The notes below the pieces were generated by a model that saw only the letters and a list, made by a program, of their open reading frames with translations, searched no databases and was not told where the DNA came from. From assembly GCA_024226555.1 (NCBI GenBank), contig JAAELO010000714.1:1-61968 (forward strand): 61,968 nucleotides of DNA, given 5' to 3'. Shown piece after piece: positions 28,258 through 37,617 of the stretch (positions are counted from its first letter, which is position 1; each line of letters starts with the position of its first letter). The stretch is from Desulfobacterales bacterium. GTDB taxonomy: Bacteria; Desulfobacterota; Desulfobacteria; Desulfobacterales; JAAELO01. The position numbers and the translations under genes are program-made.

Positions 28258-28356
28258 CAATCCATTCTTTTACCTATTCTTAAAACAGCTATCTGAGGAT
28301 TCTTTATTTATATTTGATTCGATATGAATATTGGAACACTGTTTTCCAACTGAAAC

Positions 28357-28383
28357 AAACTTCTAAACCAGAAGTTTCTTTTT
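28357..28383 (+). terminator. Terminator or attenuator upstream of CoA-transferase gene
   Basis: 8-bp stem AAACTTCT / AGAAGTTT with loop AAACC, followed by CTTTTT, about 100 bp before the start at 28480. It may end transcripts from the regulator operon or act as a leader terminator. Confidence 0.55.
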
Positions 28384-28479
28384 AGCTAAGCGTATGAATT
28401 GATACCAAATTCTTAAAAAGATGTAGATCAACTCATATTCGAATATCTATGGTTTTACTTAAAATAAGGATCGGAAAAA

Positions 28480-30633
28480 ATGAATCAATCACAACCGGTT
28501 ATGTCCAATGATGTTGAAAAATGTGTCGATGAAATTATTAAACGTGTTGGTAAAACCATTGTATTTGGTATGCCCCTTGCGCTTGGTAAATCATATCATA
28601 TCGTTAATGAACTTTACAGACGTGCCAAGGAAGATCCCGAAATAAACCTGACGATTATGACCGCCCTTGCCCTGGAAAAACCGGGCTGGTCAAGTGATTT
28701 GGAACGACGAATGTTGGCACCCATTGTAGAACGCATTTGGAAAGGGGTTCCGGATTTTGATTATATGGCTGATTTAAGGGCTGGTATACTTCCGAAAAAC
28801 GTTACTGTGCGGGAATTTTTTTGCAAAGCCGGTGGTTATATTAACGTTGCTCATGCACAACAGGAATATGTCAGTTCAAACTATACCCATGCTGTTCGTG
28901 ACATTGTACTTAATGGTATCAATGTATATTGTCATGCAGTTGCAAAAAAAACAATCGACGGAAAGGTGTTCTATAGCGATAGCTGTAATTCAGATATGGC
29001 AGAGTTGGTTGATTACTGTAATGAGAACAATATCCTTCACGTTGGTCATGTTAATAATGAACTGCCCTTTATGTTTGGTGATGCAGTTAACATCTCTGAT
29101 CGATATGATATGATTTTAGAAGGTGAACAATACCATTTTCCATTATTCAGCATTCCAAAGGCTTCTATTACCACACAGGATTATATGATCGGTTTATATG
29201 TGAGCACTCTGATCAAAGATGGTGGAACCCTTCAGATCGGTATAGGTTCCCTTGGGGACGCTATTGCCTGTGGATTAATCCTGAGACATACACATAATGA
29301 TATCTACAAACAGATTCTTGCAGAATCAGGTATAGATAAGAAATATGGAAACCTGATAAATGAAGTAGGTGGCAGAGACACATTTGAAGAAGGCCTTTAT
29401 GGTGCCACTGAAATGTTTGTGGAGGTTTTTGTCAAACTGTACAAGGCCGGCATCGTGAAACGAAAAGTTTTTGGAAATGTGGCGATTCAAAAACTTCTCA
29501 ATGAAGGAACCCTAAAAGAAAAAATTACACCTGAAGCTGTAGATTCTTTGTTGCAGGAAGACTTTTTTAGTCCTGTCATGACCGAAGAAGGGTTTGATAT
29601 TTTACAAAAATACGGAATTCTTCGTGAAAATCTGTCATTCAAAGATTATCGCATTGTAAACGGTTCATCTTCCTGGTCTGTTGATTTTAGAGATCCGGAA
29701 AACAGAAAGCTTCTTGTTGAAAATTGTCTGGGAGATAATCTGAAAAACGGCGTACTTCTCCATGGTAGCTTTTTTATAGGCTCCAATGGATTTTATAATG
29801 AGCTTAGGGAAATGGATGACGAAGAACGCAGCATGTTTGAGATGACTGGCGTAGACACAGTTAACCAGCTCTACGGAAATGAAAGATTAAGAGCTCTTCA
29901 GAGGAAAGAAGCCAGATTTGTAAATGCTGGTATGAAACTTTCCATTTTAGGTAACGTCTGCTCTGACGGGCTTGAAAACGGAACAGTTATTTCCGGTGTT
30001 GGAGGGCAATATAATTTTGTTTCCATGGCCCATGCTCTTCCTGATGGTAGATTGATTATGATGATACGAAGCACCAAACAAAAAGGAGCTGATACTCTTT
30101 CAAACATTGTATTCAATTACGGGCATACTACAGTTCCGCGTCATCTAAGGGATATAATTGTTACAGAATACGGTATAGCAGATCTTTTAGGGAAATCTGA
30201 CAAGGATGTAATTGCTTCTATTTTGAATATTACTGACTCAAGATTTCAAGATGATCTTCTTGCAAAAGCCAAGAAATCAGGGAAAATCCCCCAAGAATAC
30301 AAAATTCCGGAAATCTACAGAAACAACACACCTGAGCGTTTGGAATCCAAATTAGAATCATATCGGAATAATTATTTCAGTCCGTTCCCTTTTGGAACTG
30401 ATTTTACAGACCAGGAAATTGTTATTGGTAAAGCTCTGAGAGGATTAAAAACATCCCTTAATACCAATAAGGTTGGAACAATAAAAGGGTTGATAAAACA
30501 ATTGATCGGTAAAGTTCCTGAATCATCAAACGTGTATCTTGAAAGAATGGATCTTGATATCACCAGATCGCTTAAGGAGAAAATGATGCAAAAAGTTGTT
30601 GTCTATGCATTGAAATCCTCTGGTGGAATTTAA
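28480..30633 (+). CDS. Long-form acetyl-CoA hydrolase/transferase
   Basis: 717 aa, longer than the usual 430-aa 4-hydroxybutyrate/acetate CoA-transferases, matching the extended bacterial subfamily. Early segments: ALGKSYHIVNELY and LQIGIGSLGDAIACGL; an ATEMFVEVF stretch resembles the family's catalytic-Glu region. The C-terminal domain is typical (NGTVISGVGGQYNFVSMAHA, RHLRDIIVTEYGIADLLG). It would move or hydrolyse CoA on short-chain acyl-CoA in the cytoplasm; substrate not deducible. GGATCGG precedes the ATG and a strong terminator follows, so it is a single-gene unit. Confidence 0.85.
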   Translation: MNQSQPVMSNDVEKCVDEIIKRVGKTIVFGMPLALGKSYHIVNELYRRAKEDPEINLTIMTALALEKPGWSSDLERRMLAPIVERIWKGVPDFDYMADLRAGILPKNVTVREFFCKAGGYINVAHAQQEYVSSNYTHAVRDIVLNGINVYCHAVAKKTIDGKVFYSDSCNSDMAELVDYCNENNILHVGHVNNELPFMFGDAVNISDRYDMILEGEQYHFPLFSIPKASITTQDYMIGLYVSTLIKDGGTLQIGIGSLGDAIACGLILRHTHNDIYKQILAESGIDKKYGNLINEVGGRDTFEEGLYGATEMFVEVFVKLYKAGIVKRKVFGNVAIQKLLNEGTLKEKITPEAVDSLLQEDFFSPVMTEEGFDILQKYGILRENLSFKDYRIVNGSSSWSVDFRDPENRKLLVENCLGDNLKNGVLLHGSFFIGSNGFYNELREMDDEERSMFEMTGVDTVNQLYGNERLRALQRKEARFVNAGMKLSILGNVCSDGLENGTVISGVGGQYNFVSMAHALPDGRLIMMIRSTKQKGADTLSNIVFNYGHTTVPRHLRDIIVTEYGIADLLGKSDKDVIASILNITDSRFQDDLLAKAKKSGKIPQEYKIPEIYRNNTPERLESKLESYRNNYFSPFPFGTDFTDQEIVIGKALRGLKTSLNTNKVGTIKGLIKQLIGKVPESSNVYLERMDLDITRSLKEKMMQKVVVYALKSSGGI

Positions 30634-30667
30634 TACTTACGCAAAATTCATTATTTACAGGAACAAG

Positions 30668-30733
30668 AAAACTCCAACTCGTTTGTTTCTTGCTTTTTAG
30701 AAACAAACTGATCGTATCAGTTGGAGTTTTTTA
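30668..30733 (+). terminator. Two-tier rho-independent terminator
   Basis: Outer stem AACTCCAACT / AGTTGGAGTT encloses an inner stem GTTTGTTTC / GAAACAAAC, ending in a T-run (GTTTTTTAATT). It closes the CoA-transferase transcription unit and is also usable from the other strand. Confidence 0.8.
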
Positions 30734-30876
30734 ATTATGGTTGTAATATCGTATTTTACATCCACTCATAATTTTTTAATAATATCTGTTGCAAAGCCGA
30801 TTACCTTATTATTTTGGACATAGTTATAAGGAGGAAAAGGTTCCATGATTATTTGAATAAAGAATTATTTATTAAT

Positions 30877-31005
30877 GGGAACCTCTAATAATTAAAATTT
30901 TGGATGAAATACAGGCATTTCAAAAAATAACGAGCCGATTTTATTACAGTTTTTTTTGGAAATAACAATGTATTTCGCCAAAAGAGAGGGTTATTAGAGA
31001 TTCCC
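30877..31005 (+). mobile_element. Foldback MITE-like element
   Basis: 129-bp copy flanked by TAAT at 30873-30876 and 31006-31009. The rest of the 616-bp gap 30634-31249 holds the terminator above and a short gene relic directly to the right. Confidence 0.88.
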
Positions 31006-31114
31006 TAATAATAATTTGAAATATTTCATGAATTTCCGTGGTGAGGCCAAAGATCTCAAGTATCAGGTAAAAGTATTAAAAAACTTATATGATGGGTTCG
31101 CAAAACGCGCTTAA
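31006..31114 (+). pseudogene. Short C-terminal gene relic abutting an element
   Basis: From the element's right edge an open frame reads NNNLKYFMNFRGEAKDLKYQ and VKVLKNLYDGFAKRA, then stops. It is coding-like, with an internal ATG at 31028 but no RBS. It looks like the tail of a gene whose upstream part was lost at or near the element. Confidence 0.3.
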
Positions 31115-31249
31115 CCTTTTCAGTTTAGAAAAGCAAACCTTAGAAAAAGCATCAGCAGCATTAATGGTGGTTGTCTTTGTTTGACATCATCTTACATTAG
31201 ATGTAAATAGGATAGTTTCCAAACAATAAAGGAAAAATTAAATAAAAAA

Positions 31250-31894
31250 ATGGTTCAAAGAAACTTAAATATAATATATTTTCTAATTGCACTTTTACTG
31301 TTCACATTCTGTATTCCAGGCAGCTATGCTGGTGATAGAAAAGTTTACTTAACAACAATTAAGACCGTTGCACATCTTAAAACAGGAGAAGAGGTTAGGC
31401 CTATTGTCCATACTCAATATACAAGAGATAATAAATATTCTGAGGCGTATATCAAGTCAACCTTCGGAGAAATAATTATTGAAGTTCTTAAACAATACTC
31501 TTTAAAACAGATACTTTTTTCTAAAAGAAAAATTGAACGTCAGCTTTTTCGTTCACTGAATTCAAAATATCCTGAAAACATTTATTTGAAGCAGATTAAT
31601 ATTACAAGTTTTAATTTGTCAAAAAAGTTACAAAATGATCTTGATAAAATAAGCCTTTTAATACAGGAGCTCAAAAGAGTAGACAAGAAAATGATTCGTG
31701 ACAAACAGGAACTGAAATATTTAAAGTTGAATCTGAAAGCAATTAAAAAGAGTGGTAAAAAAATTAATGAAAAAATGAATATAAGACTTAATCAATTAGC
31801 ACATAATATTGATAATTACCCCCTGAAGGCAAAAGCTTTAAAAGAAGAAAAGCTAACCATACAAAAAAGAATTGGTTTATTGGACTCGTTTTAG
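31250..31894 (+). CDS. Secreted coiled-coil hypothetical protein
   Basis: 214 aa. A clear signal peptide (IIYFLIALLLFTFCIPGSYA) is followed by a short globular part and a Lys-rich coiled-coil C-terminal half (about 115-214). AAAGGA lies rather far (about 17 bases) before the ATG, so the exact start is uncertain. Probably periplasmic; no family recognised. It faces the helicase gene tail to tail. Confidence 0.7.
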   Translation: MVQRNLNIIYFLIALLLFTFCIPGSYAGDRKVYLTTIKTVAHLKTGEEVRPIVHTQYTRDNKYSEAYIKSTFGEIIIEVLKQYSLKQILFSKRKIERQLFRSLNSKYPENIYLKQINITSFNLSKKLQNDLDKISLLIQELKRVDKKMIRDKQELKYLKLNLKAIKKSGKKINEKMNIRLNQLAHNIDNYPLKAKALKEEKLTIQKRIGLLDSF

Positions 31895-31989
31895 TTTTTA
31901 TGGAAGTGGTATTAAACATTAAAATCCTGCAAAGAAGTTCACGCTATGCTTCAATACCATTTGAATTCTCCCAATTAATTATTTATTCA

Positions 31990-33132
31990 TTAGATTCCAG
32001 CAAGATCCAGATCACTACAATCTATTTTAGGGATACGTTTTTTCATTTTCTTTTCAATAACTTTAAAGTGATGCTCCTCTTCAGGAGATATAAGAGAGAT
32101 TGCTTCACCAGTTGATTCTGCACGACCTGTTCTTCCAATGCGGTGTACAAATACTTTTGGTGAACGAGGCAATTCATAATTGATAACATATGGCAAAAAT
32201 TCAATGTCGATCCCTCTGGACAGTAAATCTGTTGCAACCAAAACCCTAAGCTTATCATGTTTAAATTTAGTTAAAAGATCTGTTCTTGCTCCCTGCTTTT
32301 TCCTTCTGTGGATTGATTGAGCATCAATCCCACTTTTTCTTAACTTGTCTGCTACTCTATCAGCCCTTGCAACGGAGGATGTGAAAATTAATACCTGAGA
32401 CATCCCTTTACTCTTTATCAAATAACGAAGAAGTGGTCCTTTTTTTTCCTCAGCAATGAAATATGCTGATTGAGTTATCAGATCGATATTCTCTTCCTGA
32501 GACTCAATTTTTATAACAATGGGGTCATGTAGAATAATTTGATTTATATTAGAGATATCGTCATTTAGAGTCGCTGAAAACAAAAGGTTTTGACGCCTTT
32601 CAGGCAGAAAATCTATTATCTGGTTAACCTCTTTTTTAAAGCCTTTATTAAGTATTTTATCAGCTTCATCCAGCACCAGAGTTTTTACTTCAGATAGATG
32701 TACTGCATTAACATCAACTAATTCGAGCAGACGCCCAGGTGTTGCAACTAAAACATTCACATTCTGCAAAGCTTTCATTTGTGGGTTTATTGAAGCACCT
32801 CCAAAAACAGCCTGAGATTTTATCTTTTGAGACATTGCTCTGGCAAACAATGTGAATACATCATTTACCTGCACTGCAAGTTCTCTTGTTGGCACTAATA
32901 CTAATGTTGTGACATGTCTGCTTTTTAAAACGATGTCTTTCTGTAAATTCATAAGAACAGGCAAAACGTAACTGGCTGTTTTTCCCGAACCAGTTTTTGC
33001 AATACCCAAAACATCATTTTTATTAAGAATAGCAGGTATTGCTTCTTCTTGGATGGGGTAAGGTCTTATGTAATTTTGAGCCTCTAATATTTTTAAAAAT
33101 GATGGAGACAACCCCATATTATTGAATGTCAT
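31990..33132 (-). CDS. DEAD-box RNA helicase, RhlE-like
   Basis: 380 aa with all core motifs: Q motif (PIQEEAIP), AKTGSGKT (motif I), PTRELAVQ (Ia), TPGRLLEL (Ib), DEAD (II), SAT (III), and C-terminal LIFTSSVARADRVA, TDLLSRGIDI and HRIGRTGR (VI). Short C-terminal tail. An ATP-dependent RNA unwinding enzyme of ribosome assembly, RNA decay or cold adaptation. ATG preceded by AGGGAAC. Compact size fits RhlE/RhlB-type enzymes; no specific tail domain to narrow it. Confidence 0.93.
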   Translation of the reverse strand: MTFNNMGLSPSFLKILEAQNYIRPYPIQEEAIPAILNKNDVLGIAKTGSGKTASYVLPVLMNLQKDIVLKSRHVTTLVLVPTRELAVQVNDVFTLFARAMSQKIKSQAVFGGASINPQMKALQNVNVLVATPGRLLELVDVNAVHLSEVKTLVLDEADKILNKGFKKEVNQIIDFLPERRQNLLFSATLNDDISNINQIILHDPIVIKIESQEENIDLITQSAYFIAEEKKGPLLRYLIKSKGMSQVLIFTSSVARADRVADKLRKSGIDAQSIHRRKKQGARTDLLTKFKHDKLRVLVATDLLSRGIDIEFLPYVINYELPRSPKVFVHRIGRTGRAESTGEAISLISPEEEHHFKVIEKKMKKRIPKIDCSDLDLAGI

Positions 33133-33225
33133 AATTGTTTGTTCCCTATACTTTGTAAAAAAATCTTATATCTGTAATACAGGGTTCCGTCCCGAAAACA
33201 ACCTGTACCCCAGAGTTTTTAAATC

Positions 33226-34377
33226 TTATCTGTTTTTCATATAAACTCTAAATCTATCTTTTTTTGAGTTAATGAAAAGTGTAAAAAGCTGGAGTATATT
33301 CATTTTCTTTCGTTTAAACAACATTTTTAAAGAAGCAGTAACAATTGTTCCCGGAACCTTAGAAATGCTATTCCGCTTTTTCCGATGAAGGGTCAGACAT
33401 TTTTTAGGACAGGTTGAAACACACAGCCCACATCCAATACAACGTTTTTTGTCAATTCTAAGAATCTCACTATCCAAACAAATTGCATTTGTCTGGCAGC
33501 GTTTGATGCAAACACCACAATTGTTGCATCCATCTTCATCTTTTTTTACAATAAAAGGAGTTGATACAAGATCTGCAGGTTCAGGGTAATTGTTCAATGT
33601 TCTCAATACACCGCAGCAACACCCACAACACAGGCAAATCCAGGTTATATCTTTTCCATTGCTTGGTTGAATTACAAGGCCTGATTTATCTGCCTGTCTT
33701 AAAATCCTTATTATCTCTTGTTTTGCAACACTCTTCCCAAGTCCGTTTCTAACATAATAGTCATTTTGATCTCCAAAAGAGATACAGGATTCAATGGGTT
33801 TTTCACAACCTTTACCGGATTTTTTCTGCTCCAGTCTGCAAATACAGGGAGTAACAACAAAATTTTCCTTTTTGTTCAGCAATTTTTCTGCCTGCTCATA
33901 GGACATTATTCTTTGCCGGGTATCTATGCTTTTTTTTACAGGAACAATCCTCATTTGTGGAGCCTTTTTCCAATCCTCCGGTTTAAAAAGGTGGGGAATG
34001 TATTCATCCATCATCCGAACCAGCTCCTGATCCAGAGAACCAACCTGATATTCCCAAATACCAACTACGAACTGAGCAGCCATATAAACATCAGGTTTTT
34101 CGCGCTCTTTTGTACTGAATATCAAACCTTTATCTGCCATTTTATCAAGCATTACGGCTGTTTTGCCTAAATGCATACCACTTCGAAGGGATATAACTTC
34201 TGCTGTTTCAGAAATTAAAGCCAAAGAGCAGGCAAGATACGCTTCATCTCTTGAAAAAAGCTTCTTCAATATTCGTATTTCAACACCGGAGGAGGTTTCA
34301 GGATATCCCCCCGGAAGTTTATCAAGATGGATGGCAAGTTTTTTGTACAAATCAGTCTTGTTTGGTAAAGAGGTCAT
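33226..34377 (-). CDS. 4Fe-4S ferredoxin-domain protein
   Basis: 383 aa. The N-terminal 200 residues have no recognised domain except a winged-helix-like stretch (VISLRSGMHLGKTAVMLDKM). Two Cys-rich motifs follow (CICRLEQ..GC..C and CLCCGCCCG). A C-terminal two-cluster ferredoxin domain has CNNCGVCIKRC and CIGCGLCVSTCP. An electron-transfer or redox-sensing role is likely; partner unknown. Such modular proteins are common in sulfate reducers (general knowledge). The ATG is 405 bp from the divergent flagellin gene. Confidence 0.8.
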   Translation of the reverse strand: MTSLPNKTDLYKKLAIHLDKLPGGYPETSSGVEIRILKKLFSRDEAYLACSLALISETAEVISLRSGMHLGKTAVMLDKMADKGLIFSTKEREKPDVYMAAQFVVGIWEYQVGSLDQELVRMMDEYIPHLFKPEDWKKAPQMRIVPVKKSIDTRQRIMSYEQAEKLLNKKENFVVTPCICRLEQKKSGKGCEKPIESCISFGDQNDYYVRNGLGKSVAKQEIIRILRQADKSGLVIQPSNGKDITWICLCCGCCCGVLRTLNNYPEPADLVSTPFIVKKDEDGCNNCGVCIKRCQTNAICLDSEILRIDKKRCIGCGLCVSTCPKKCLTLHRKKRNSISKVPGTIVTASLKMLFKRKKMNILQLFTLFINSKKDRFRVYMKNR

Positions 34378-34542
34378 AATAAATTCTTAAATCCCGGTCA
34401 AAAAGCTTATGTATAAAAATTATCAATTTTATTCAAACTATTATTATTAACATTATAACAACTCTTCTTATAAATACAGATAAAGATACTATCTTAAAAA
34501 TCAGAAATCATTTTTGTATAATTCAATCTTAATTTATACGAG

Positions 34543-34560
34543 GGAACCTCTGATAATTAT
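34543..34560 (+). repeat. Degenerate solo left end
   Basis: GGGAACCTCTGATAATTA resembles the element's left end; no right half follows. It lies 53 bp upstream of the sigma-28 promoter. Confidence 0.5.
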
Positions 34561-34612
34561 CCTCTTCATTATTTTTTAATTTTTCAAAGTTGAGTAACAA
34601 ATATAGAATACC

Positions 34613-34640
34613 TAAAGTTTTATGAAATAAATGTCGATAA
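34613..34640 (+). promoter_or_regulatory. Sigma-28 (FliA) promoter of the flagellin gene
   Basis: TAAAGTTT (34613-34620), 12 bases, then GTCGATAA (34633-34640). This is almost exactly the flagellar sigma-28 consensus TAAAGTTT-N11-GCCGATAA (one substitution, one extra spacer base). It is 142 bp upstream of the flagellin ATG. Confidence 0.85.
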
Positions 34641-34782
34641 ATGAACGGGATAGTGCCGTCTTTGAATATGTCTATCTGTACTGATGCGTTAAATAGATGT
34701 TTAGATAAATTTTCCCTTTTGTTTCATAGTAAAAAGGGATAATAAGCATATAATTTTAAATTATGATTTTTGAAAGTTATAA

Positions 34783-36393
34783 ATGAGTCTTGTTATAAAC
34801 ACAAATATAGTTTCTGAAAGAGCTATAAACCAGCTCTCTCGTACTGGTGAAGCTATTTCCAAATCTGTTGGTAAGGCATCTTCAGGAAAAAGAATAGTTA
34901 CATCAGGAGATGATGCTGCGGGGTTAGCAATTGCTGATAGAATGGAATCCCAACACAGAGGGTATTCACAGGCAATCAGAAATGCATCGGATGGAATTTC
35001 AATCGTGCAAACTGCTGATGGGGCCCTGTCTGAATATGTAAACATAATAAACACAATAAGAACGAAAGCCATTCAGGCTGCAAATGCTGTTAATTCGTCT
35101 CAGGATAGAATGTCCATTCAGGATGAGATAAACCAGCTTCTACAGGAATCAGAAAGAATATCAAATGACACAATGTTTAATGAATCCAAACTTCTTACGG
35201 GAGAATTTTCAAATAAAAAACTTCATGTGGGAGCAGAGGGTAATGAGAACATAGTACTTTCAATTCCAAGTGTTGCTCCTTGTGATATTGGCCATACGGA
35301 ATCAATGAATTTGAAGATAGGAGATGGTTGTTCATCTATTAAGGTAGATTATGAGAATTTTCTTCCACAGGCAAAGGAAGCTTTTGAATATGCAAAATCC
35401 ATATGGGAAACAATCTTAGGGTCATCCGTTGAAATTAAAATTAACGCAGAAATGAAAAATATGGATTCAGGTTCAATTTTAGGCGGATCAATTAATAAAA
35501 CACCTGTTATACTTGGAAAAACCGCCTTTGTTCCAGCTCTTTCAAATGCTATTACAGGATCGGACAACAATGGAAGTGAAGAAGAGATTTCGATGGTGTT
35601 TAACACAGATCCATCTGTTGACTGGTATTTTGGAACTAAAGGAAAGCCTGGTGAAAATCAATATGACTTTGCAACTGTTGTAATGCATGAGATTGGTCAT
35701 GGATTAGGTATCTCAAGCCAATGGTGGGATAGCTTTACTTCAGTTTATGATAGTTTCCTTCTACATGGAGAATCTGGCAAAACCATTGAAGAGATGGATG
35801 AGATTATCGAAAGATATTTTGCTGTTCAAAGTAATGATATTACATGGAAAGGTGAGAAAGGTATTGAAGCTGATGGTGGTCTTAAACCTGTGATTTATGC
35901 TCCTTACAATTATAGATTTGGTTCAAGTATCTCTCATCTTGATGAATACATTTATAATAAAGAGAGTGGAAATGCCTTAATGACACCTGCTACTGAACAG
36001 GGAAATGCTATACACACTCCAGGCCCTGTTGTACTTGGTATGTTACAGGATATGGGCTGGACAGGAACGACTAATAAGGAAGGACTAAAAGGTGTTAATG
36101 TTCTTAATTACCGTGAAGCAATGAATACAATTAAATCATGCGACAAAGCAATCCTTGAGATTGATCAGACCAGAAGTAAAATGGGTGCTCTTCAGAATCG
36201 TCTAACTTCAACAGTTTCTAATCTTTCAAATGCACATATAAATATCTCATCTGCAAAATCGGTTATTAGTGATTTGGATTACGCCTCTGAAACCAGTAAC
36301 CTTGCGAGACTTCATGTATTAAATGAAGCAGGCCTTGCTGCTGTTGCAGGTGCAAACAAAACTCCCGGTGTAATCCTTTCATTGTTAGCCTGA
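34783..36393 (+). CDS. Flagellin with inserted zinc-metalloprotease domain
   Basis: 536 aa. Residues 1-160 are a normal flagellin D0/D1 N-terminus (SLVINTNIVSERAINQLSRT, SSGKRIVTSGDDAAGLAIAD). The last about 90 residues are the matching C-terminus (NLSNAHINISSAKSVISDLD, ARLHVLNEAGLAAVAG). In place of the variable D2/D3 domain, about residues 165-435 hold a metalloprotease-like domain: H302-E-x-x-H306 in MHEIGHGLGI, a conserved SHLDE (H385) and an ALMTP Met-turn-like segment (M400). Preceding WYFGTKGKPGENQYDF is typical of secreted zinc proteases of this type. Expected to be assembled on the filament surface as a proteolytic flagellin. Transcribed from a sigma-28 promoter. No other flagellar genes here. 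Confidence 0.88.
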   Translation: MSLVINTNIVSERAINQLSRTGEAISKSVGKASSGKRIVTSGDDAAGLAIADRMESQHRGYSQAIRNASDGISIVQTADGALSEYVNIINTIRTKAIQAANAVNSSQDRMSIQDEINQLLQESERISNDTMFNESKLLTGEFSNKKLHVGAEGNENIVLSIPSVAPCDIGHTESMNLKIGDGCSSIKVDYENFLPQAKEAFEYAKSIWETILGSSVEIKINAEMKNMDSGSILGGSINKTPVILGKTAFVPALSNAITGSDNNGSEEEISMVFNTDPSVDWYFGTKGKPGENQYDFATVVMHEIGHGLGISSQWWDSFTSVYDSFLLHGESGKTIEEMDEIIERYFAVQSNDITWKGEKGIEADGGLKPVIYAPYNYRFGSSISHLDEYIYNKESGNALMTPATEQGNAIHTPGPVVLGMLQDMGWTGTTNKEGLKGVNVLNYREAMNTIKSCDKAILEIDQTRSKMGALQNRLTSTVSNLSNAHINISSAKSVISDLDYASETSNLARLHVLNEAGLAAVAGANKTPGVILSLLA

Positions 36394-36401
36394 TAACTTA
36401 T

Positions 36402-36561
36402 GAGAACCTCTAATAATGAGAATTTTTGATGAAAAATAGCGTTTATAAAAGCTTTTAGTTTTATAAAATCTCTGCATAACAAAAACAACGGGTTGATTTT
36501 ACTACAGTTTTATTTTTGTTATATCTGTGTTTCGCAAAAAGATCAGTTATTAGATGTTCCC
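36402..36561 (+). mobile_element. Long-form foldback element
   Basis: 160-bp copy starting GAGAACCTCTAATAATGAG, nine bases after the flagellin stop. It has the extra hairpin TTTATAAAAGC..AGTTTTATAAA seen in the copies at 38464 and 61766. No exact flanking repeat. Confidence 0.82.
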
Positions 36562-36579
36562 AATAAGGTATCTGACCTG

Positions 36580-37041
36580 TCAAATTATCCCGTCCACCAA
36601 GCTATATTTTTCCATAATATAAGCCTTGTTTTTTTTAATGGATGGCCTGAGCTCATTCTTTACCCATGTTTGTAGATCATCATAGCTTGCATAAAATGAA
36701 GATAGTGAAGCATCAAGACCAAATTTCTACATGGCTGAATTCCCGCTATATTCATTTTTTAGAAAATCTCTGTAAGTAAACTCCCCTAGATCAAATTTAA
36801 CAGATGTAACATCCCCTTTGGCTGAGGTTTGTTCAACAAGTTCTCCAAAAGCATTATTCTTATATTTCCAGAATCCCATATCCGGATCTGTCATTGTGGT
36901 TTTAAATCCTGTTGTACCATCAAAGCCTTTTGTTTCATCCCTTACTTTTCTCTGCATGGAATCGTAATAAGATGTCACTGGAGATAATCCGTCTGATGTT
37001 TCGGTAACTCTGTACTTTCCATAGTCAGACCAGGCGTACAA
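36580..37041 (-). pseudogene. RHS/YD-repeat protein relic with in-frame stop
   Basis: The minus-strand frame 37041-36730 encodes YD-repeat sequence (DPDMGFWKYKNNAFGELVEQ, SAKGDVTSVKFD). It then changes to unrelated-looking sequence (EFTYRDFLKNEYSGNSAM), hits TAG at 36727-36729 and continues in the same frame for 48 more codons (KFGLDASLSSFYASYDDLQT, ENELRPSIKKNK-like) to TGA at 36580. No start or signal sequence. It is a short leftover of a large RHS protein joined to another coding tail. The rest of 36562-37614 holds only a hairpin. Confidence 0.6.
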
Positions 37042-37123
37042 CCAGATAGTTTTAAAGACTCTACAAATTTCTTTAATATTAACAGAATTTAATTTACGCT
37101 GTGATATAGCTTTTTATGGTACT

Positions 37124-37164
37124 CTAAAAACAAGAAAGGCGATTCAACAATTGAATCGCCCTCT
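37124..37164 (-). terminator. Rho-independent terminator (minus strand)
   Basis: Perfect 10-bp stem GGCGATTCAA / TTGAATCGCC with a 3-base loop at 37138-37160. On the minus strand it is followed by TTTCTTGTTTTT. It would stop transcription heading into the RHS relic. From 37165 to 37614 I see nothing besides a small ATTTCT/AGAAAT hairpin at about 37196. Confidence 0.65.
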
Positions 37165-37617
37165 TGAGTTAAATACTAAACTATAGACTACTTGCAGATT
37201 TCTCTGCAGAAATACAATTCTCTACCTATTAAATTTTCATTATCTTTTCAATAATATTTTCATTATTTTCCATTATTATTATAGCAGGCTCTCAATTCAG
37301 AGCTATTTTTAAATGTAAAATCCATATGTACAGATCTTTATCAAAACCTGATCCGGTAAGCCTATACTCACAATCAACAGAAGACAAATTTCGATAGAAA
37401 TGGCCAATTAGTAAATGAACCATATTTTGTTAATGAAATGTGTGTTTACAACAAATAATATTAAAAATTCACTTATTACAAAAAAGAAAAGTATAAAATA
37501 CAGAATTTATGTAATATTGATTCAGTTTCCTTATACTCGATTGACGACTCGAATCTCTTTGTGGTAGATTTATTAAATAACACGCCTTAGAAATACATAA
37601 AGCCCGGAGTAAAATTG

